This document shows, piece after piece, positions 1 to 11,917 of a stretch of DNA of 64,000 bases; position 1 is the first letter of the stretch, and each line of letters starts with the position of its first letter. The stretch is from assembly GCF_003255815.1 (NCBI RefSeq), contig NC_037682.1, positions 4,528,030-4,592,029 on the forward strand. The letters are read 5' to 3'. The stretch is from Theropithecus gelada (Eukaryota > Chordata > Mammalia > Primates > Cercopithecidae). The position numbers and the translations under genes were made by a program. A model generated the notes under the pieces. The model was not told the origin of the DNA and did not search any database. It saw nothing but the letters and a program-made list of their open reading frames with translations.

Positions 1-49
<49 letters not shown>

Positions 50-263
50 AACAGGGTCTCTTAAGTGATCCTCTCCCCTAAGCCTCCCAAATAGCTGGGA
101 CTACAGGTGCACCCCACCACACCCAGCTATTTGTTTTATTTTTTGTAGAGACAAGGTCTTGCTATGTTGCCCAGACTGGTCTTAAACTCTAGGCCTCAAG
201 CAATCCTCCTATGTTGGCCTCCCAAGGTGCTGGGAGAACAGACATGAGCCACTGTGCCCAGCC
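1..263 (-). mobile_element. Alu, old, partly deleted
   Basis: A 44-base T tract followed by antisense Alu sequence ending GTGCCCAGCC. The first part of the right arm is missing. The divergence suggests AluJ. Confidence 0.8.
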
Positions 264-777
264 ACTATTTCTAAAAAAGCATTTCTCAGTTGGTGAGAGT
301 GTGGGACGAAAGTGGATGCAGGTCCTGGTCATGGCGAAGTTCTGACCTTTACTTTGTCACAAAGCACATGAATGCTTGGATAGCCACAGCCAGCCACATG
401 TGAAGCAACTCCAAAGGATAATGAAATTATAACAAACAGGACCGCCCAGGGCAAGGGAGAGGGCCCTGGTGCTTTGCCTGCCTGTCAGGTATCTCCCCTC
501 TGCTAAGACTACCTCGGCTTTCCTTTGTGGGAGCCCTCTCCCACACTCAGCCCCCAGTGCTAGGGGTGGCCCACGTGACCTGGCCTGGCTAGTATCTTCC
601 ATCCCTGGCTATAGGGATTGGTTCAGGAACGGATGCATGACCAAAGTCAAATCTGAAGATCTGCACTGGAACAACTGGGCTGGAGAAGGACTCTCGCTGA
701 GGGGGTGCTGTGCTACACACCACTAGGCATTTCCCGTCCCTTCATGAGGAGACTTTGCCTTAGAATGAAGTGACACA

Positions 778-1082
778 GGCCGGGCGCGGTGGCTCAAGCC
801 TGTAATCCCAGCACTTTGGGAGGCCGAGACGGGTGGATCACGAGGTCAGGAGATCGAGACCATCCTGGTGAACATGGTGAAACCCCGTCTCTACTAAAAA
901 ATACAAAAAAAAACTAGCCAGGCGAGGTGGCGGCGCCTGTAGTCCCAGCTACTCGGGAGGCTGAGGCAGGAGAATGGCGTGAAACCGGGAAGCAGAGCTT
1001 GCAGTGAGCTGAGATCCGGCCACTGCAACTCCAGCCCGGGAGACAGAGCGAGACTCCGTCTCAAAAAAAAAAAAAAAAAAAA
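778..1082 (+). mobile_element. Full-length AluY, Old World monkey lineage, with TSD
   Basis: Carries CTCAAGCCTGTAATCC, CTAGCCAGGCGAGGTGGC and GAGATCCGGCCACTGCA, typical of cercopithecid AluY subfamilies. It is flanked by an identical 18-bp target duplication AGAATGAAGTGACACAGG (762-779 and 1082-1099). Confidence 0.93.
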
Positions 1083-1099
1083 GAATGAAGTGACACAGG

Positions 1100-1740
1100 G
1101 CAAAACAGGCCCAGGAAATAGAGAGACCAAGGCCCGAGAACACATCAGAGATCCTGGATCCAACCCTACCTGAAAGTAGATGTACTTCTGGCCTTCCAAT
1201 ACATAAGCCAGCAAATTCCCTTCTTTGCCTCAGCCAGTTTGATTGCAACTTTTATCATTCATTTTCCATCTGATACAGGAAGTTAAGCCTTCTCTGGTAT
1301 GGGTCAGCCTGAGGCTCCCAAGATGTTCACAGAAAAGGTACAGTGAATTCAATGAGAGACAGAATGCTATCACGGCTGGCCCTCATAACCATGAGGCCTC
1401 TGAGAGACCCAGCTTAGCTGCTGCTTGTTTAGATGACACAGACATCCATTTTTAGGGTTGTATTGCAGCACCGGTCTTGGTTATTCCCCTGAATATGCAG
1501 ATCCCCACTTACCCCTGGAAGGCTAAAAAAGTCACACGTGCTCTTCACCCCCACTCCCTCCTGAGTCCTGGTTAGATCAGAAAAATCACACGGCCATACA
1601 AATTAATGCCACTATAAATATATAATCTATTCCTGAAACTAATAAGCAATTATACCAAGGTTGCAGGACACAAAGTTAATGTACGAAAGCCATTTGCTTT
1701 CCCAAATACCAGCAATGAACAAGTATAGACTGAAATTTCT
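1100..1740. other. Intergenic, no gene seen
   Basis: Moderately AT-rich single-copy-looking sequence between two Alus. Short open frames only; no splice-bounded exon or known domain seen. Confidence 0.6.
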
Positions 1741-2055
1741 GGCTGGGCACGGTGGCTCACGCCTGTAATCCCAGCACTTTGGGAGGCCGAGGCGGGCGGA
1801 TCACAAGGTCAGGAGATCAAGACCATCCTGGCTAACACAGTGAAACCCTGTCTCTACTAAAAATACAAAAAAATTAGCCAGGTGTGGTGGCAGGCACTGG
1901 TAGTCCCAGCTACTCAGGAGGCTGAGGCAGGAGAACGGCATGAACCTGGGAGGCAGAGCTTGCAGTGAGCCGAGATCACACCACTGCACTCCAACCTGGG
2001 CAACAGGGTGAGACTCCATCTCAAAAAAAAAAAAAAAAAGAAAAAAGAAAAAAAC
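1741..2055 (+). mobile_element. AluY-like element
   Basis: Full-length sense Alu (GGCTGGGCACGGTGGCTCAC to a 17-base A tail), with the AluY reading ATCACAAGGTCAGGAGATC. Confidence 0.88.
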
Positions 2056-2279
2056 AAATTACAGTAAGTTTTAACATAACACAGTCTATAGGTTCCTGGA
2101 AACTAACTTTAAGTGAAATAATGGTCTGTATAACAAAACCAATTTACCACAGACTAATTCATATAAACAAGAGTTCTTACAGCATACAATAAGTCATTTT
2201 GCTTAAAGTCATAGTTTCCAAGAAGCTATCAAGGATATTAAGTGAGGATTTATTTTATAAATGCATCTCAAACAGCAGC

Positions 2280-2690
2280 GTGGCCCCCACATTCCTAGTA
2301 TAATATCCCCTCAGATCCTGCAGAAGCTTCTGAATAGGGCTGCTACCAGTTTTTGTGTCCTCTAAATCTTTGTCCACATCAGTGCCAGAATGATCCTTCA
2401 AAAATACAGATTGGGTCACTTCTGTGCTTAAAATTCAGTAACTCCTCACTGCATTTAAAATGAAATCCAATTGTCTTGCGATGACCTATGAATCTTTCTG
2501 ATCTGCCCCTGCCTGTGTCTCTATTCTCCACATGTGCCAGATGCTTCAGCTGCTTCAAAGCCCTTGATCACACACACGTCTCAGCCTTGCCTCTCCTGCT
2601 ACTCAGACTTCCCTGTTTCTCTTGGTTTACTTGAACTTGTTCTTTCAGACTCAGCTCACTCCCGACGTCCTCCCAGAATCTTCCCCTGAA
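2280..2690 (+). repeat. LINE L2 3' region
   Basis: Recognisable old L2 phrases (GTCACTTCTGTGCTTAAAAT, TGAAATCCAATTGTCTT, CAGACTCAGCTC). Heavily diverged; edges approximate. Confidence 0.6.
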
Positions 2691-2809
2691 TCTGCCCTCC
2701 TTCCTCTGAGTAACTGTGGTCTCTTTACCTTTCATGTAATATCAAAATTGTCTGTTTTTCACTATATCACAGACTTCAAGACTGAATCATTCTCTATTTG
2801 TTTTTTAAA

Positions 2810-3010
2810 AAATTAACCATTTTAAGTGTACAATTCAGCAGCATTTCATACATTTACAGTGTGTGCAACCACCCCCTCTATTTAGTTTCAGAACATTTAT
2901 ATCACCCTCAAAAGGAAACCCTGTACCCATTAGCAGTCATTCCCCACTCCCTTCTTCTCCCAGCCCCTGACAACCACAAGTCTGATTTCTGTCTCTGGAT
3001 TTACTGAGAT
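2810..3010 (-). repeat. Old L1 (L1M) 3' fragment
   Basis: Antisense match to the common L1M 3' sequence (GTACAATTCAGCAGCATTT ... CCCATTAGCAGTCATTCCCC ... GACAACCAC). Non-functional. Confidence 0.65.
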
Positions 3011-3889
3011 TGTCTCTTTTATGCTCCCATCACCAATTATTAAGCAAAGAGGCGGGAGTGGGAAATCCAGTTTGCACAGAGGGCAACCAAGCTGTCCTGA
3101 GTTAATGGCTCCATCTAGTGGTTAGTATAGGAAATGTCACTCAATCTCTTCCCCATCTCAGGTCGCTCCAGCCCCATAGGGGGTCCTGGTCCAGAAAGTC
3201 CTCTGTATTTCCTTTCACCAGTCATTAATCTCCTTTAAGCAAAATCTTGGTCAAATATCACACAACTTCTTTTTCTCCACCCAGATCAGATGACTAGACA
3301 AATTATGTCAATATCACTCTTTGACCACAGACAGGTATTTCACTCTCCCACCCTTTCCCTGAGGTCATATCCCTTTCAGGACCAAGCCTTATTCAGGTAC
3401 TCTTTCCAAATGCGCACTCCTGACCCAAACGTCTGTTAAACCCCAAGGCTCAAAGTTCTAGTATATTGTCACTGTTTGATATCCAGAAAAATGCCTGGAT
3501 GGTCTCACGGTGATCAAGACTTCAGGGCTGGCCTTTCATTCCGTGTTCTTGCTTCGTCTTTTCTTTGTTCCCCTGAAGATTTTCTTGATCTTTTTGCAAG
3601 CTCAACTTTACATTTAAAAGATACCTATTACAATTTATCTACCATTTTTGGTGCTGTATGGCAAGAGTTTTCATAATGTCTAGCTAAAAATACTTCCAGA
3701 ACTGAAAGTCCTTGTTTGAATTGTCACCATGAGCATGTAATGAATCACTTGTGTATTTGTAAGAAAGGAAGTAAACAGAAAATAAAAAGAGAGGAGGAGG
3801 GAAAGAGAAGCCCATTTGTTAGAAGGAGAATTAAAGATAAAGTAACAAATATGATACACATTTTGACTTCTTAGATTGGCAGAGGTTTT
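3011..3889. other. Intergenic, nothing identified
   Basis: AT-rich sequence without a recognisable gene or young repeat. A purine-rich patch at 3,770-3,820 is the only visible structure. Confidence 0.55.
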
Positions 3890-4188
3890 TCTTTTTTGAG
3901 ACGGGGTCTTGCTCTGTCACCCAGGCTGGCGTGCAGTGGCACAATCATGGCTGACTGCAGCCTTGACCACGTGGACCGAAGTGAGTCTCCCACCTTCACC
4001 TACCAAGTAGCTGGGACCACAGGCACACACCATTATGCCCAGTTAATTTATTACTATTATTATTATTCATAGAGATGGGGTCATACTACGTTGCCCAGGC
4101 TGGTCTTGAATCCCTGGGCTCAAGCAATCCTCCCATCTTGGTCTCTCAAAGTACTGGGATTACAGGTGTGAACCAACAGGCTCAGCCT
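3890..4188 (-). mobile_element. AluJ-like element
   Basis: Antisense Alu from TTTTTTGAGACGGGGTCTTG to CTCAGCCT, with many substitutions and an (ATT)n expansion at about 4,050. Confidence 0.85.
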
Positions 4189-4404
4189 AAAATTGTTATA
4201 CCTGAATTCTGCAAAAATAAGAAGAAACATGCTCTCGCATGTAAATGAGTGCCAAACATGCTAGAGGGAAATGTTGTACTCATTGACTCAGTTGATCAGT
4301 TGGGATTTGTATTTGGACTCATGGTAGAGACTAGAAATAATAATGGTTTAGATAAAATAGAAGTTTACTTCTCCGTCTCATTTTCTAAAAAGGTCCTAAA
4401 ACAA

Positions 4405-4671
4405 GTTGGGTGCGATTGCTCACGTCTGTAATCCCAGCACTTTGGGAGGCCAAAGTGGGAGGATCCCTTGAACCCAGTTCAAGACCAGCCTGACCAACAT
4501 AGCAAGCCCAATCTCTACAAATAATAATGAAAAAAAAATTAGCCGGGCATTGTGGCACACACCTGTGGTCCCATCTACTCGAGAAGCTGAGGTGGGAGAA
4601 TGGCTTGAGCCCTTGCCACTGCATTCCAGGTTTGGTGACAGAATAAGACCGTGTCTCAAAGGAAAAAAAAA
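4405..4671 (+). mobile_element. Alu with internal deletion
   Basis: Sense Alu with a diverged TSD (AAAGGTCCTAAAACA left, AAAAGTCCTAAAGCA right). Part of the right arm is missing before the TTGCCACTGCATTCCAG box. Confidence 0.85.
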
Positions 4672-5283
4672 GTCCTAAAGCAGGCAAGACTAGTGGGGTA
4701 ACTCCATGATGCAAACATGGATCCAAAGTCTTTCAGGATGCCTCGTGGTTGAAAATGGCTGGGAGAGCTCAAGATGCCTCGTGGTTAAAAATGGCTGGCA
4801 GAGCTCCAGCCATCAGCCATCACACCCACATTCCAGAGAATAGAAAGGAGAAATGGAAAGAGTGGTGAGATCAAAGGATACTCCAGCTGTCTGTCCTTCT
4901 AATGACCAGTCCCAGAAATCCTCCACAATTGAGCTTTGCTTCCAGAACAGTCACAGAGCTAAATCAGATGACAAGTGACAGACAATTGTAGTCTTTCAAC
5001 TGCATTGTAATGCTGAAGAAACTTGGAAACTTGGCACCATAACAAAGAAGAAAGCAGGGAAGGCATATGGGGCATCAGTGTCACACTGGGCAATCCCACT
5101 GCTGAATATTCACCCTCCAGACTCAGATGCACAAGTGTGCATTGAGACTCAGGACAGTACTGCAATAACAGAAAGATGCAGAAAGCCAGTAAATGTCTTT
5201 TGATGGGGTTGACCTGACATTCACACACAAATGAAATTCTCTGCAGAGGGTACCAAAAGAATGAGGTAGAGAAAGATGGGCAA
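4672..5283. other. Intergenic, with a 35-bp-scale local duplication
   Basis: GATGCCTCGTGGTTGAAAAT at 4738 recurs as GATGCCTCGTGGTTAAAAAT at about 4772, each followed by GGCTGG and AGAGCT. Otherwise unremarkable. Confidence 0.55.
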
Positions 5284-5575
5284 GCCAGGCGTGGTGGCTC
5301 ACGCCTGTAATGCCAGCACTTTGGGAGGCCCAGACAGGTGGATCGCCTGAGGTCAGGAGTTCAAGGCCAGGCTGGCCAACATAGTGAAACCCCGTCTCTA
5401 CTAAAAATACAAAAAATTAGCTGGGCATGGTGGCAAGCACCTGTAATCCCAGCTACTCAGGAGGCTGAGGCAGGAGAATCGTTTGAACCCGGGAGACGGA
5501 GGTTGCAGTGAGCCGAGATCGCGCCACTGCACTCCAGCCTGGGCAACAAGAGAGAAACTCCATCTATTACATTGA
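5284..5575 (+). mobile_element. AluS-like element
   Basis: Full-length sense Alu beginning GCCAGGCGTGGTGGCTCACG, with the A tail lost. Confidence 0.88.
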
Positions 5576-5798
5576 AAAAGCAGGTTGTAGAAGGTAAAGT
5601 ACAGTATGATCCCTTTGTACATAAAAAGGGATTTCTGTACTATACAGGCATGCTCCTATATGCAGAGAAATTTTCTGTAAAATCACCCATAAATTATTGA
5701 CAAAGCCACTTCTAGGAAGGGAGAAAAAGGAGAAAAAAGAGGAAGGCTTTATTTTTTCACATTATGCTGATCTGTACTGTCTGGATTGCTTTGGAACT

Positions 5799-6097
5799 TT
5801 TTTTTTTTCTTCTTCGAGATGGAGTTTTGCTCTTGTTGCCCAGGCTGGAGTACAATGGCGCAATCTCGGCTCACCACAACCTCTGCCTCCCGGGTTCAAG
5901 CAACTCTCCAGCCTCAGCCTCCCGAGTAGCTGGGATTACAGGTGTCCACCACCACACCTGGCTAGTTTTGTATTTTTAGTAGAGATGGGGTTTCTCCACG
6001 TTGATCAGGCTGGTCTCAAACTCCCAACCTTGGGTGATCCGCCCACCTCGGCCTCCCAAAGTGCTGGGATTACAGGCGCTAGCCACCACGCCGGGCT
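5799..6097 (-). mobile_element. AluS-like element
   Basis: Antisense Alu from the T tract and TTCGAGATGGAGTTTTGC to ACGCCGGGCT. Confidence 0.9.
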
Positions 6098-6129
6098 TGC
6101 ACTCATATTTTTATATTAAATATGTTCGT

Positions 6130-7190
6130 TCAGAAAAGTAACAGTAAAATAAATAAAAAGGTCTGACAATTGCTTAGAGGCCTCCCTCAGACTGTGCCAC
6201 ATCCTCCTGCTGCCCCATCCTAGGCTCTGAAGTTACAACACTCAAGAGAAATGCAGCTTCTGAACTACTTTCTTTGGTTGTAATTGTTGGGGCTGGAATG
6301 ATGGCTTTAAGAAATATTCTTGCATTCCTTTAGGGCTAGTGTGCCTCCCATTTTCCCTGGGGCTTGCTACCACCGGTGTTCCCCTCCCTCTGCTGCTCCA
6401 GCCTCCTGCTCAAGGTCCCCGTGACCCCCATGCTGAAGCAGGGTCAGATCTATCTTCATCTCCCCTGTGTCCACCACAGCCTCTGACACTGTGGCCGCAC
6501 TTCCTCTTTGGGATGTCCTGGCCACCGTCTCCCAGGACCACATCATCCTATCACTGCCTGTTGTTTCTGGGTCTTTTTTGGGGGTCTATTCTCTTCTCCC
6601 TGACCTCTAAATCCTGGGGTGCCCCAGGTTTCACCCTTGGCCATCTTCCTGGTCAGCAAACACCACATCTAGGGGTCTAATCCAATCCACGGTTCTAGTT
6701 CTAACTCAAGCTTACAATTCTAACACTTACATTCCCAGTTGGGTCTCATCCCTGAACCCCACACAGAATTCCAGCAGGTGCTTGGATGTCTAACGGGCAG
6801 TCAAGGAACCTCCCTCAGTCCTTCCCGTTTCAATAAAAGGCAACTCCATACTTGCTGTTGCAGGCACCAAAAACCTTGGAATCATTCTGACTCCTTTCTT
6901 TTCCTTTGCTGTGTCTAATCTGCTAGCAGTTCCCACTGGGTCTGTCGTGAAAGCACAGCCAAACGCTGAGCCCCGCGTCTCCTGCTCCGCTGATGCCGCG
7001 CCTGTCTACGCCTCTACACCTCTTGCCTGGGTTACTGAACTGACCTCTTAACTGGGGTTCCTTCCTCCTCCTGTGCCCCCCTAAAGATCTTCTGAACACA
7101 GATTCATCTCCCTGCTTGGCTGTGAACCCTGGAGTGGCTCCCATTTCACTCAGGGTCAGACTGAAGCCCACACCGCACAGTGTACAGTGT
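6130..7190 (+). repeat. Intergenic, probably L2-derived
   Basis: The right part (about 6,860-7,190) reads as L2 3' sequence (TCATTCTGACTCCTTTC ... CCTGGAGTGGCTCCCATTTC ... CAGGGTCAGACTGAAG). The left part is C/T-rich and may be more of the same element. No gene seen. Confidence 0.55.
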
Positions 7191-7526
7191 CTGCATTAGA
7201 CAATGAATGACATCCATTTCAGTGAGCTGGTCTGGAAACCAAACCATTACTTAGGCTGTTGTTTCTATGGGCAGATGAATTCTGAGCCATGCACTGCGGA
7301 TTAATTAAACCACATCAAAATTCTAAAATTCTGCAGGAAAAAAATCCTACTGTAAACAAAGTAAGAGACAAATGGAAAAATAGGGGAGAAAGGTAGGCAA
7401 ATACTGTAAACAAACAGCACATAGAGAAAAACAAATATTTTCTAAACAAATGTAAAGCTGCTACCCTCTCATAGCGAGAGGTGCATTAAACCCACAGTTG
7501 AGACCACCTCAACCTATTGGCAAAGC

Positions 7527-7829
7527 TTTTTTTTTTTTTTTTTTTTTTGAGACAGAGTCTCGCTCTGTCACCCAGGCTGGAGTGCAGTGGCCGGATCTCA
7601 GCTCACTGCAAGCTCTGCCTCCCGGGTTCACGCCATTCTCCTGCCTCAGCCTCCCGAGTAGCTGGACTACAGGCGCCCGCCACCTCGCCCGGCTAATTTT
7701 TTGTATTTTTAGTAGAGATGGGGTTTCACCGTGTTAGCCAGGATAGCCTCAATCTCCTGACCTCGTGATCCGCCCGCCTCGGCCTCCCACAGTGCTGGGA
7801 ATTACAGGTGTCAGCCACCGTGCCCGGCC
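7527..7829 (-). mobile_element. Full-length AluY, Old World monkey lineage, with TSD
   Basis: Antisense element with AGTGGCCGGATCTCAGCTC and CCACCTCGCCCGGCTAAT, the cercopithecid variants. The TSD is CCTATTGGCAAAGCTTTTTT at 7513 and 7828, perfect to the eye. Confidence 0.92.
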
Positions 7830-8192
7830 TATTGGCAAAGCTTTTTTTAACCTGCTAATGAGCAGCACCAGCCACGGCGCAGAAGGCGAGCAAGCTGGTT
7901 CTCCCCATGGCAGGCAGCTGTTAGTTTCCACCCAAATGTACAAGAAAGAAGAACTGAATCACATGCCCAGGGTGACAAGGAAGGAAGTGTGGGGCCAGGA
8001 TTTGAACCCAGGCTGACTCCTGGGCTGAGGCTCCTGGTCGTCTTTCCGGAAACCAAACCCTATTCATGGCTCTCTGCTCTGGCAAGCTGTTGGGTACAAG
8101 ACCCACCACAACGGGGAGAGAAGGGCGGGGATCCCGGCTCTCAGAGTTGCTCAACCGAGGGTCACAGAGCTTTCATTTGAAAAGCAACACGT

Positions 8193-8455
8193 GGCCGGGC
8201 GCAGTGGCTCACGCCTGTAATCCCAGCACTTTGAGAGGCCAAGGCCGGTGGATCACGAGATCAGGAGATCGAGACCATCCTGGCTAACTTGGTGAAACCC
8301 CGTCTCTACCAAAAACACAAAAAATTAGCCGGGCGTTGTGGCGGGGCAGGAGAATGGAGTGAACCCGGGAGGCGGAGGTTGCAGTGAGTCGAGATCGCAC
8401 CACTGCATTCCAGCCTGGGGGACAGATATAGGCTCCGTCTCAGAAAAAAAAAAGA
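8193..8455 (+). mobile_element. AluY with internal deletion, TSD intact
   Basis: Sense Alu lacking about 35 bp between GGGCGTTGTGGCGGGG and CAGGAGAATGG. The TSD AAAAGCAACACGT occurs on both sides (8180-8192; 8455-8467). Confidence 0.9.
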
Positions 8456-8459
8456 AAAG

Positions 8460-8944
8460 CAACACGTATCACACTAATGCCGCCAGCTGACGTGGCTCAC
8501 TCGTTTCTTCGCTCAATCAGCTGCAGATCACTCATCAAGCACCTTCTGGGCTCCCGGGACTGACCTTGCAGGGGAGGGGAAGAGAAAATAAGGACCCTGT
8601 GCAGAATGCCCAGGCAGACGTCACAGCACACGGACCTCGTGGGGGCGGTGGCCTGGGCTCCTGCAGCTGCCGGCACAGATGACCAGGCTCGGTGGCCTCA
8701 AACAACACAAACGTCTCCCCTTACAGAGCTGCAGGCTGGAAGTCTGACCAGGTCTGCTGGGCTGAAGTTAGGGTGTCCACGGGGCTTCCTTCCTGCTCGA
8801 GGCTCACGGGGGATCCACTTCCTTCCCCGGCCGGTTTCCAGAGGCCGTGGTGCTCCTTGGATCCTGGTCACTGCCTCTTCCTCCTGTAGGGACCCTTCAG
8901 ATCGCACTGGGCTCACTCAGATGATTGAAAGGAATCTGCCTTTA
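8460..8944. repeat. Intergenic, ancient repeat remnant
   Basis: Contains the eroded phrase GGCCTCAAACAACACAAACG ... GAGCTGCAGGCTGGAAGTC, a common ancient interspersed repeat whose class I will not assign. No gene seen. Confidence 0.45.
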
Positions 8945-9100
8945 AAAAACAAAAAAAGTGGTAAAATATACAAAGCATAAAAATCACCATTTTAACCGTT
9001 TCTCCATGAACAGTTCACTGACTTGCAGCACGGTCACACTGCTGCGCTGCCGTCGCCGCCATCCAGCTCCAGAACGCCCGCATCTTCCGCGAGGGTTCAC
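8945..9100 (-). repeat. Old L1 (L1M) 3' fragment
   Basis: TAAAATATACAAAGCATAAA ... TTCACTGACTTGCAGC, antisense L1M 3' sequence, with several CpGs gained in the middle. Confidence 0.6.
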
Positions 9101-9114
9101 GAGGGTTTGTCTGA

Positions 9115-9745
9115 CTCCTCCAAACCTCACGTTGGAATTGATCCCACATATTGAAGGTGAGGCCTAAGGAAAGTGCTTGGGTCATGGGGGCGAATCCCTC
9201 ATGAATAGATTAATGCCCTCCCCGGCGGCGGGAGGGAGCTGTTGGTTTTTGTGAGAGCTGGTTATTCAAGAACCTGCACCTGCCCCCCTTGCTTCCTCTT
9301 CCCCATGTGATCTGAGTGCACTTGGGCTCCCCTTCCTCTCCCCCATGAGTGGAAGCAGCTGAGGCCTCTCCAGGAGCGGACACCGGCATCATGCTCCCTG
9401 TACAGCCTGCAGAACCCTGAGCCAAATCTCCTTCCTTTAGAAACTGCCCAGCCTCGGCCGGGCGCCGAGACTCACGCCTATAATCCCAGCACTTTGGGAG
9501 GCCGAGGCGGGTGGATCACCTGAGGTCAGGAGTCCGAGACCAGCCTACATAGTGAGGCCAACATAGTGAAACCCCAGCTCTACAAAAAAATTAGCTGGGC
9601 GTGGCAGCAGGCGCCTGTAATCTCAGCTAGTCAGGAGGCTGAGGCAGGAGAATCGCTTGAACCCAGGAGACGGAGGTTGCAGTGAGTCGAGATTGCACCA
9701 CTGCACTCCAGCCTGGGCAACAAGAGCAAAACTCTGTCTCAAAAA

Positions 9746-9777
<32 letters not shown>

Positions 9778-9833
9778 AAGAAATTACCCAGCCCCAGGTA
9801 TTCCTTTATGGCAACACAAAGAGACTAAACCAT
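9115..9833 (+). mobile_element. MaLR-type (MST/MLT1) LTR split by an Alu
   Basis: GGAATTGATCCCACAT ... GGGTCATGGGGGCGAATCCC ... AAACTGCCCAGCCTC resembles the solo LTRs of the mammalian MaLR retrotransposons. It resumes after the Alu as AAATTACCCAGCCCCAGGTA ... GAGACTAAACCA. No internal retroviral genes remain. Confidence 0.65.
9456..9780 (+). mobile_element. AluS inserted in the LTR
   Basis: Full sense Alu (GGCCGGGCGCCGAGACTCACG) ending in a long A tail with AAAAG repeats. Left and right TSDs are GAAACTGCCCAGCCTC and GAAATTACCCAGCCCC. Confidence 0.88.
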
Positions 9834-10041
9834 ATTCCCAAATGGAAACTGTGCCTATTAAACATTAGCTCCACCCCCGCCCCCCAGGCCCTGGCAGCCA
9901 CCATTCTCCGTCTCTGTGAATTTGACTGCTCTAGGGACCTCACAAGTGGCATCATACTGCATTCGTCTTTTTGTAACTGGCTTCTTTCACTTAGCATAAC
10001 GTCTTCAAGGTTCATCCGTGTCGTAGCATGTCAGGATTTCC

Positions 10042-10170
10042 TTTTTAAGAGACAGGGTCTCTCTGTTGCCCAGGCTGGAGTGCAGTGGCGGGACTATATA
10101 GCTCATTGTAACCTCAAACTCCTGGGCTCAAGGGATCCTCCAACCTCAGCCTCCTGAATAGCTAGGACTA
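10042..10170 (-). mobile_element. Alu-monomer-like fragment
   Basis: Antisense single-arm Alu sequence (GAGACAGGGTCTCTCTGTTG to CTGAATAGCTAGGACTA). Confidence 0.7.
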
Positions 10171-10524
10171 TCCTTCCTTTCAAAGGCTGAATAATATTCC
10201 CCCATCTGTATTTACCACATTCGATTTACCTACTCACCTTTTGGCCAGAGAATAATGCTGCTGCTATGAATATGGGTGTAGAAATATCTCTCTGAGACCT
10301 TGTTTTCAACTATTTGGGGTATATACCCAGAAGAGGTATTGCTGCATCATATGGTACTTTTTTTCTTTTTTTAAAGGATTTGCTATACTGTTCACAGCAT
10401 CTGCCACATTTTACCTTCTCACCAACGGTGCAGGAGGGGCTCAATTTCCCCACATCCTCACCAACTCTTGTGACTGTGTTTCTTCATGGTAGTCACCCTC
10501 ATGGGTGTGAGATGTTACTGCAAT

Positions 10525-10793
10525 ATGTTGGCTCTGTCCCCCATGCTGGAGTGAGGTGATGCAATCATAGCTCATGGCAGCCTTGACCTCCTGGGCTCCA
10601 GCAATCCTCCTGCCTCCTGAGTAGCTGGGACTACAGGCAGGTCCCACCACACTCAGCTAATTTTTAATTTTTTGTAGAAACAAGGTATCCCTATGTTGCC
10701 CAGGCTGGTTTCAAACTTCTGGGCTCAAGTGATCCTCCTGCCTCAGCCTCCCAAACAGCTGGGATTACAGGCGTGAGCCGCCGTGCCCAGCCT
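10525..10793 (-). mobile_element. AluJ-like element
   Basis: Antisense Alu without T tract, diverged, ending CGTGCCCAGCCT. Confidence 0.8.
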
Positions 10794-11070
10794 CCGTGTG
10801 GCTTTGATTTGCATTTCTCTAATGATAGGTGATGCTGGGAATCTTTCTCCTGCTCATTTTCCATCTGTGTATCTTCTTTGAGACATCTATTCAAATCCTT
10901 TGTCCGTTTTTAAATGATTTGGGTTTGTTGTTTAGTTATAGTTCCTTACATATTCTGGACATTACCCCCCTTATCAGATGTATGACTTGCAAATATTTTT
11001 TCCCACTCTCTAGGTTGCCTTTTCATTGTTATGTCCTTCAATGCCATTTTTTAAATGACATCCAATTTAC

Positions 11071-11364
11071 CTTTTTTTTTTTGAGATGGAGTCCTGCTCT
11101 GTCGCCCAGGCTGGAGTGCAGTGGAGTAATCTCGGCTCACTGCAACCTCTGCCTCCCAGGTTCAAGTGATTCTCGTGCCTCAGCCTCCCAAGTAGCTGAG
11201 ATTACAGGTGCGTGCCACCACACCTGGCTAATTTTTGTATTTTTAGTAGAGACGGGGTTTCACCCTGTTGGCCAGGCTGGTCTCAAACTCCCGACCTCAA
11301 GTGATCCAGCTGCCTCGGCCTCCCAAAGTGTTGGGATTACAGGCGTGAACCACCATGCCTGGCC
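11071..11364 (-). mobile_element. AluS-like element
   Basis: Antisense Alu (TTGAGATGGAGTCCTGCTC to CATGCCTGGCCC). Confidence 0.9.
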
Positions 11365-11590
11365 CAACTAAGCTATTTTTCCTTTTGTTGTCTGTGCTTT
11401 TGGTTCCATATCTAAGAAATCATTGTCAAATTAGGAATGTCATGAAAGCTTCGATGTCATGAAGCTTTCCCCGTTTACTTCTAAGAGTTTTATAGATTTA
11501 GGTCTCGTGTTTAGGTCTTTAATCTATTTTCAGTTAATTTTTCTGTCTGGTGAAAGGTAAGGGACCAACATCACTCTTTTGCATGTGAAT

Positions 11591-11917
11591 ATCACTTTCC
11601 CAGTGCCATGTGCTGAAAAGATAATCTCCCTATTTGAAGGCCAGCTGATTAGTAACCTTAATTCCATCTGCTACCTAATTCTCCTTGGCCATGTGGGGTA
11701 ACATCATTACAGGTTCTGGGGATTAGGATCTAGACATCTTTGGGAGGCCGGGATTCTGCCCACCAGGGGGTGATCAGGCCTGCAGGGACTCATGTGCATC
11801 TCATTCACACACCCTACTCAGGAGAACACAACTGACTTTTGAACAAGGGTGTGAACTGTGAGCATCCACTTATACACATATTTTTTTCAACCAAGCACAT
11901 AAAAAATACAGTATTCA
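11591..11917. other. Intergenic, old repeat remnant
   Basis: ACCTTAATTCCATCTGCTAC and GGTTCTGGGGATTAGGATCT belong to a familiar ancient repeat whose class I do not assign. No gene seen. Confidence 0.4.

Larger units (their letters stand above)
9860..11590 (-). repeat. Old L1 (L1M) 3' portion, cut by three Alu pieces
   Basis: Antisense L1M phrases run in order: CTTCTTTCACTTAGCATAAC, TTCAAGGTTCATCCGTGTCG, GGGGTATATACCCAGAAGAG, CCCACATCCTCACCAACTC, TGATTTGCATTTCTCTAATG, CATATTCTGGACATTACCCC, TCTAAGAAATCATTGTCAAA. Interrupted at 10,042-10,170, 10,525-10,793 and 11,071-11,364. Confidence 0.75.

Noticed and set aside
5697..6119. 140-codon open frame resembling a hypothetical human protein
   Set aside because: Conceptual translation of an antisense Alu; many other open frames in the window share the same Alu-derived phrases ([21 protein letters not shown]).
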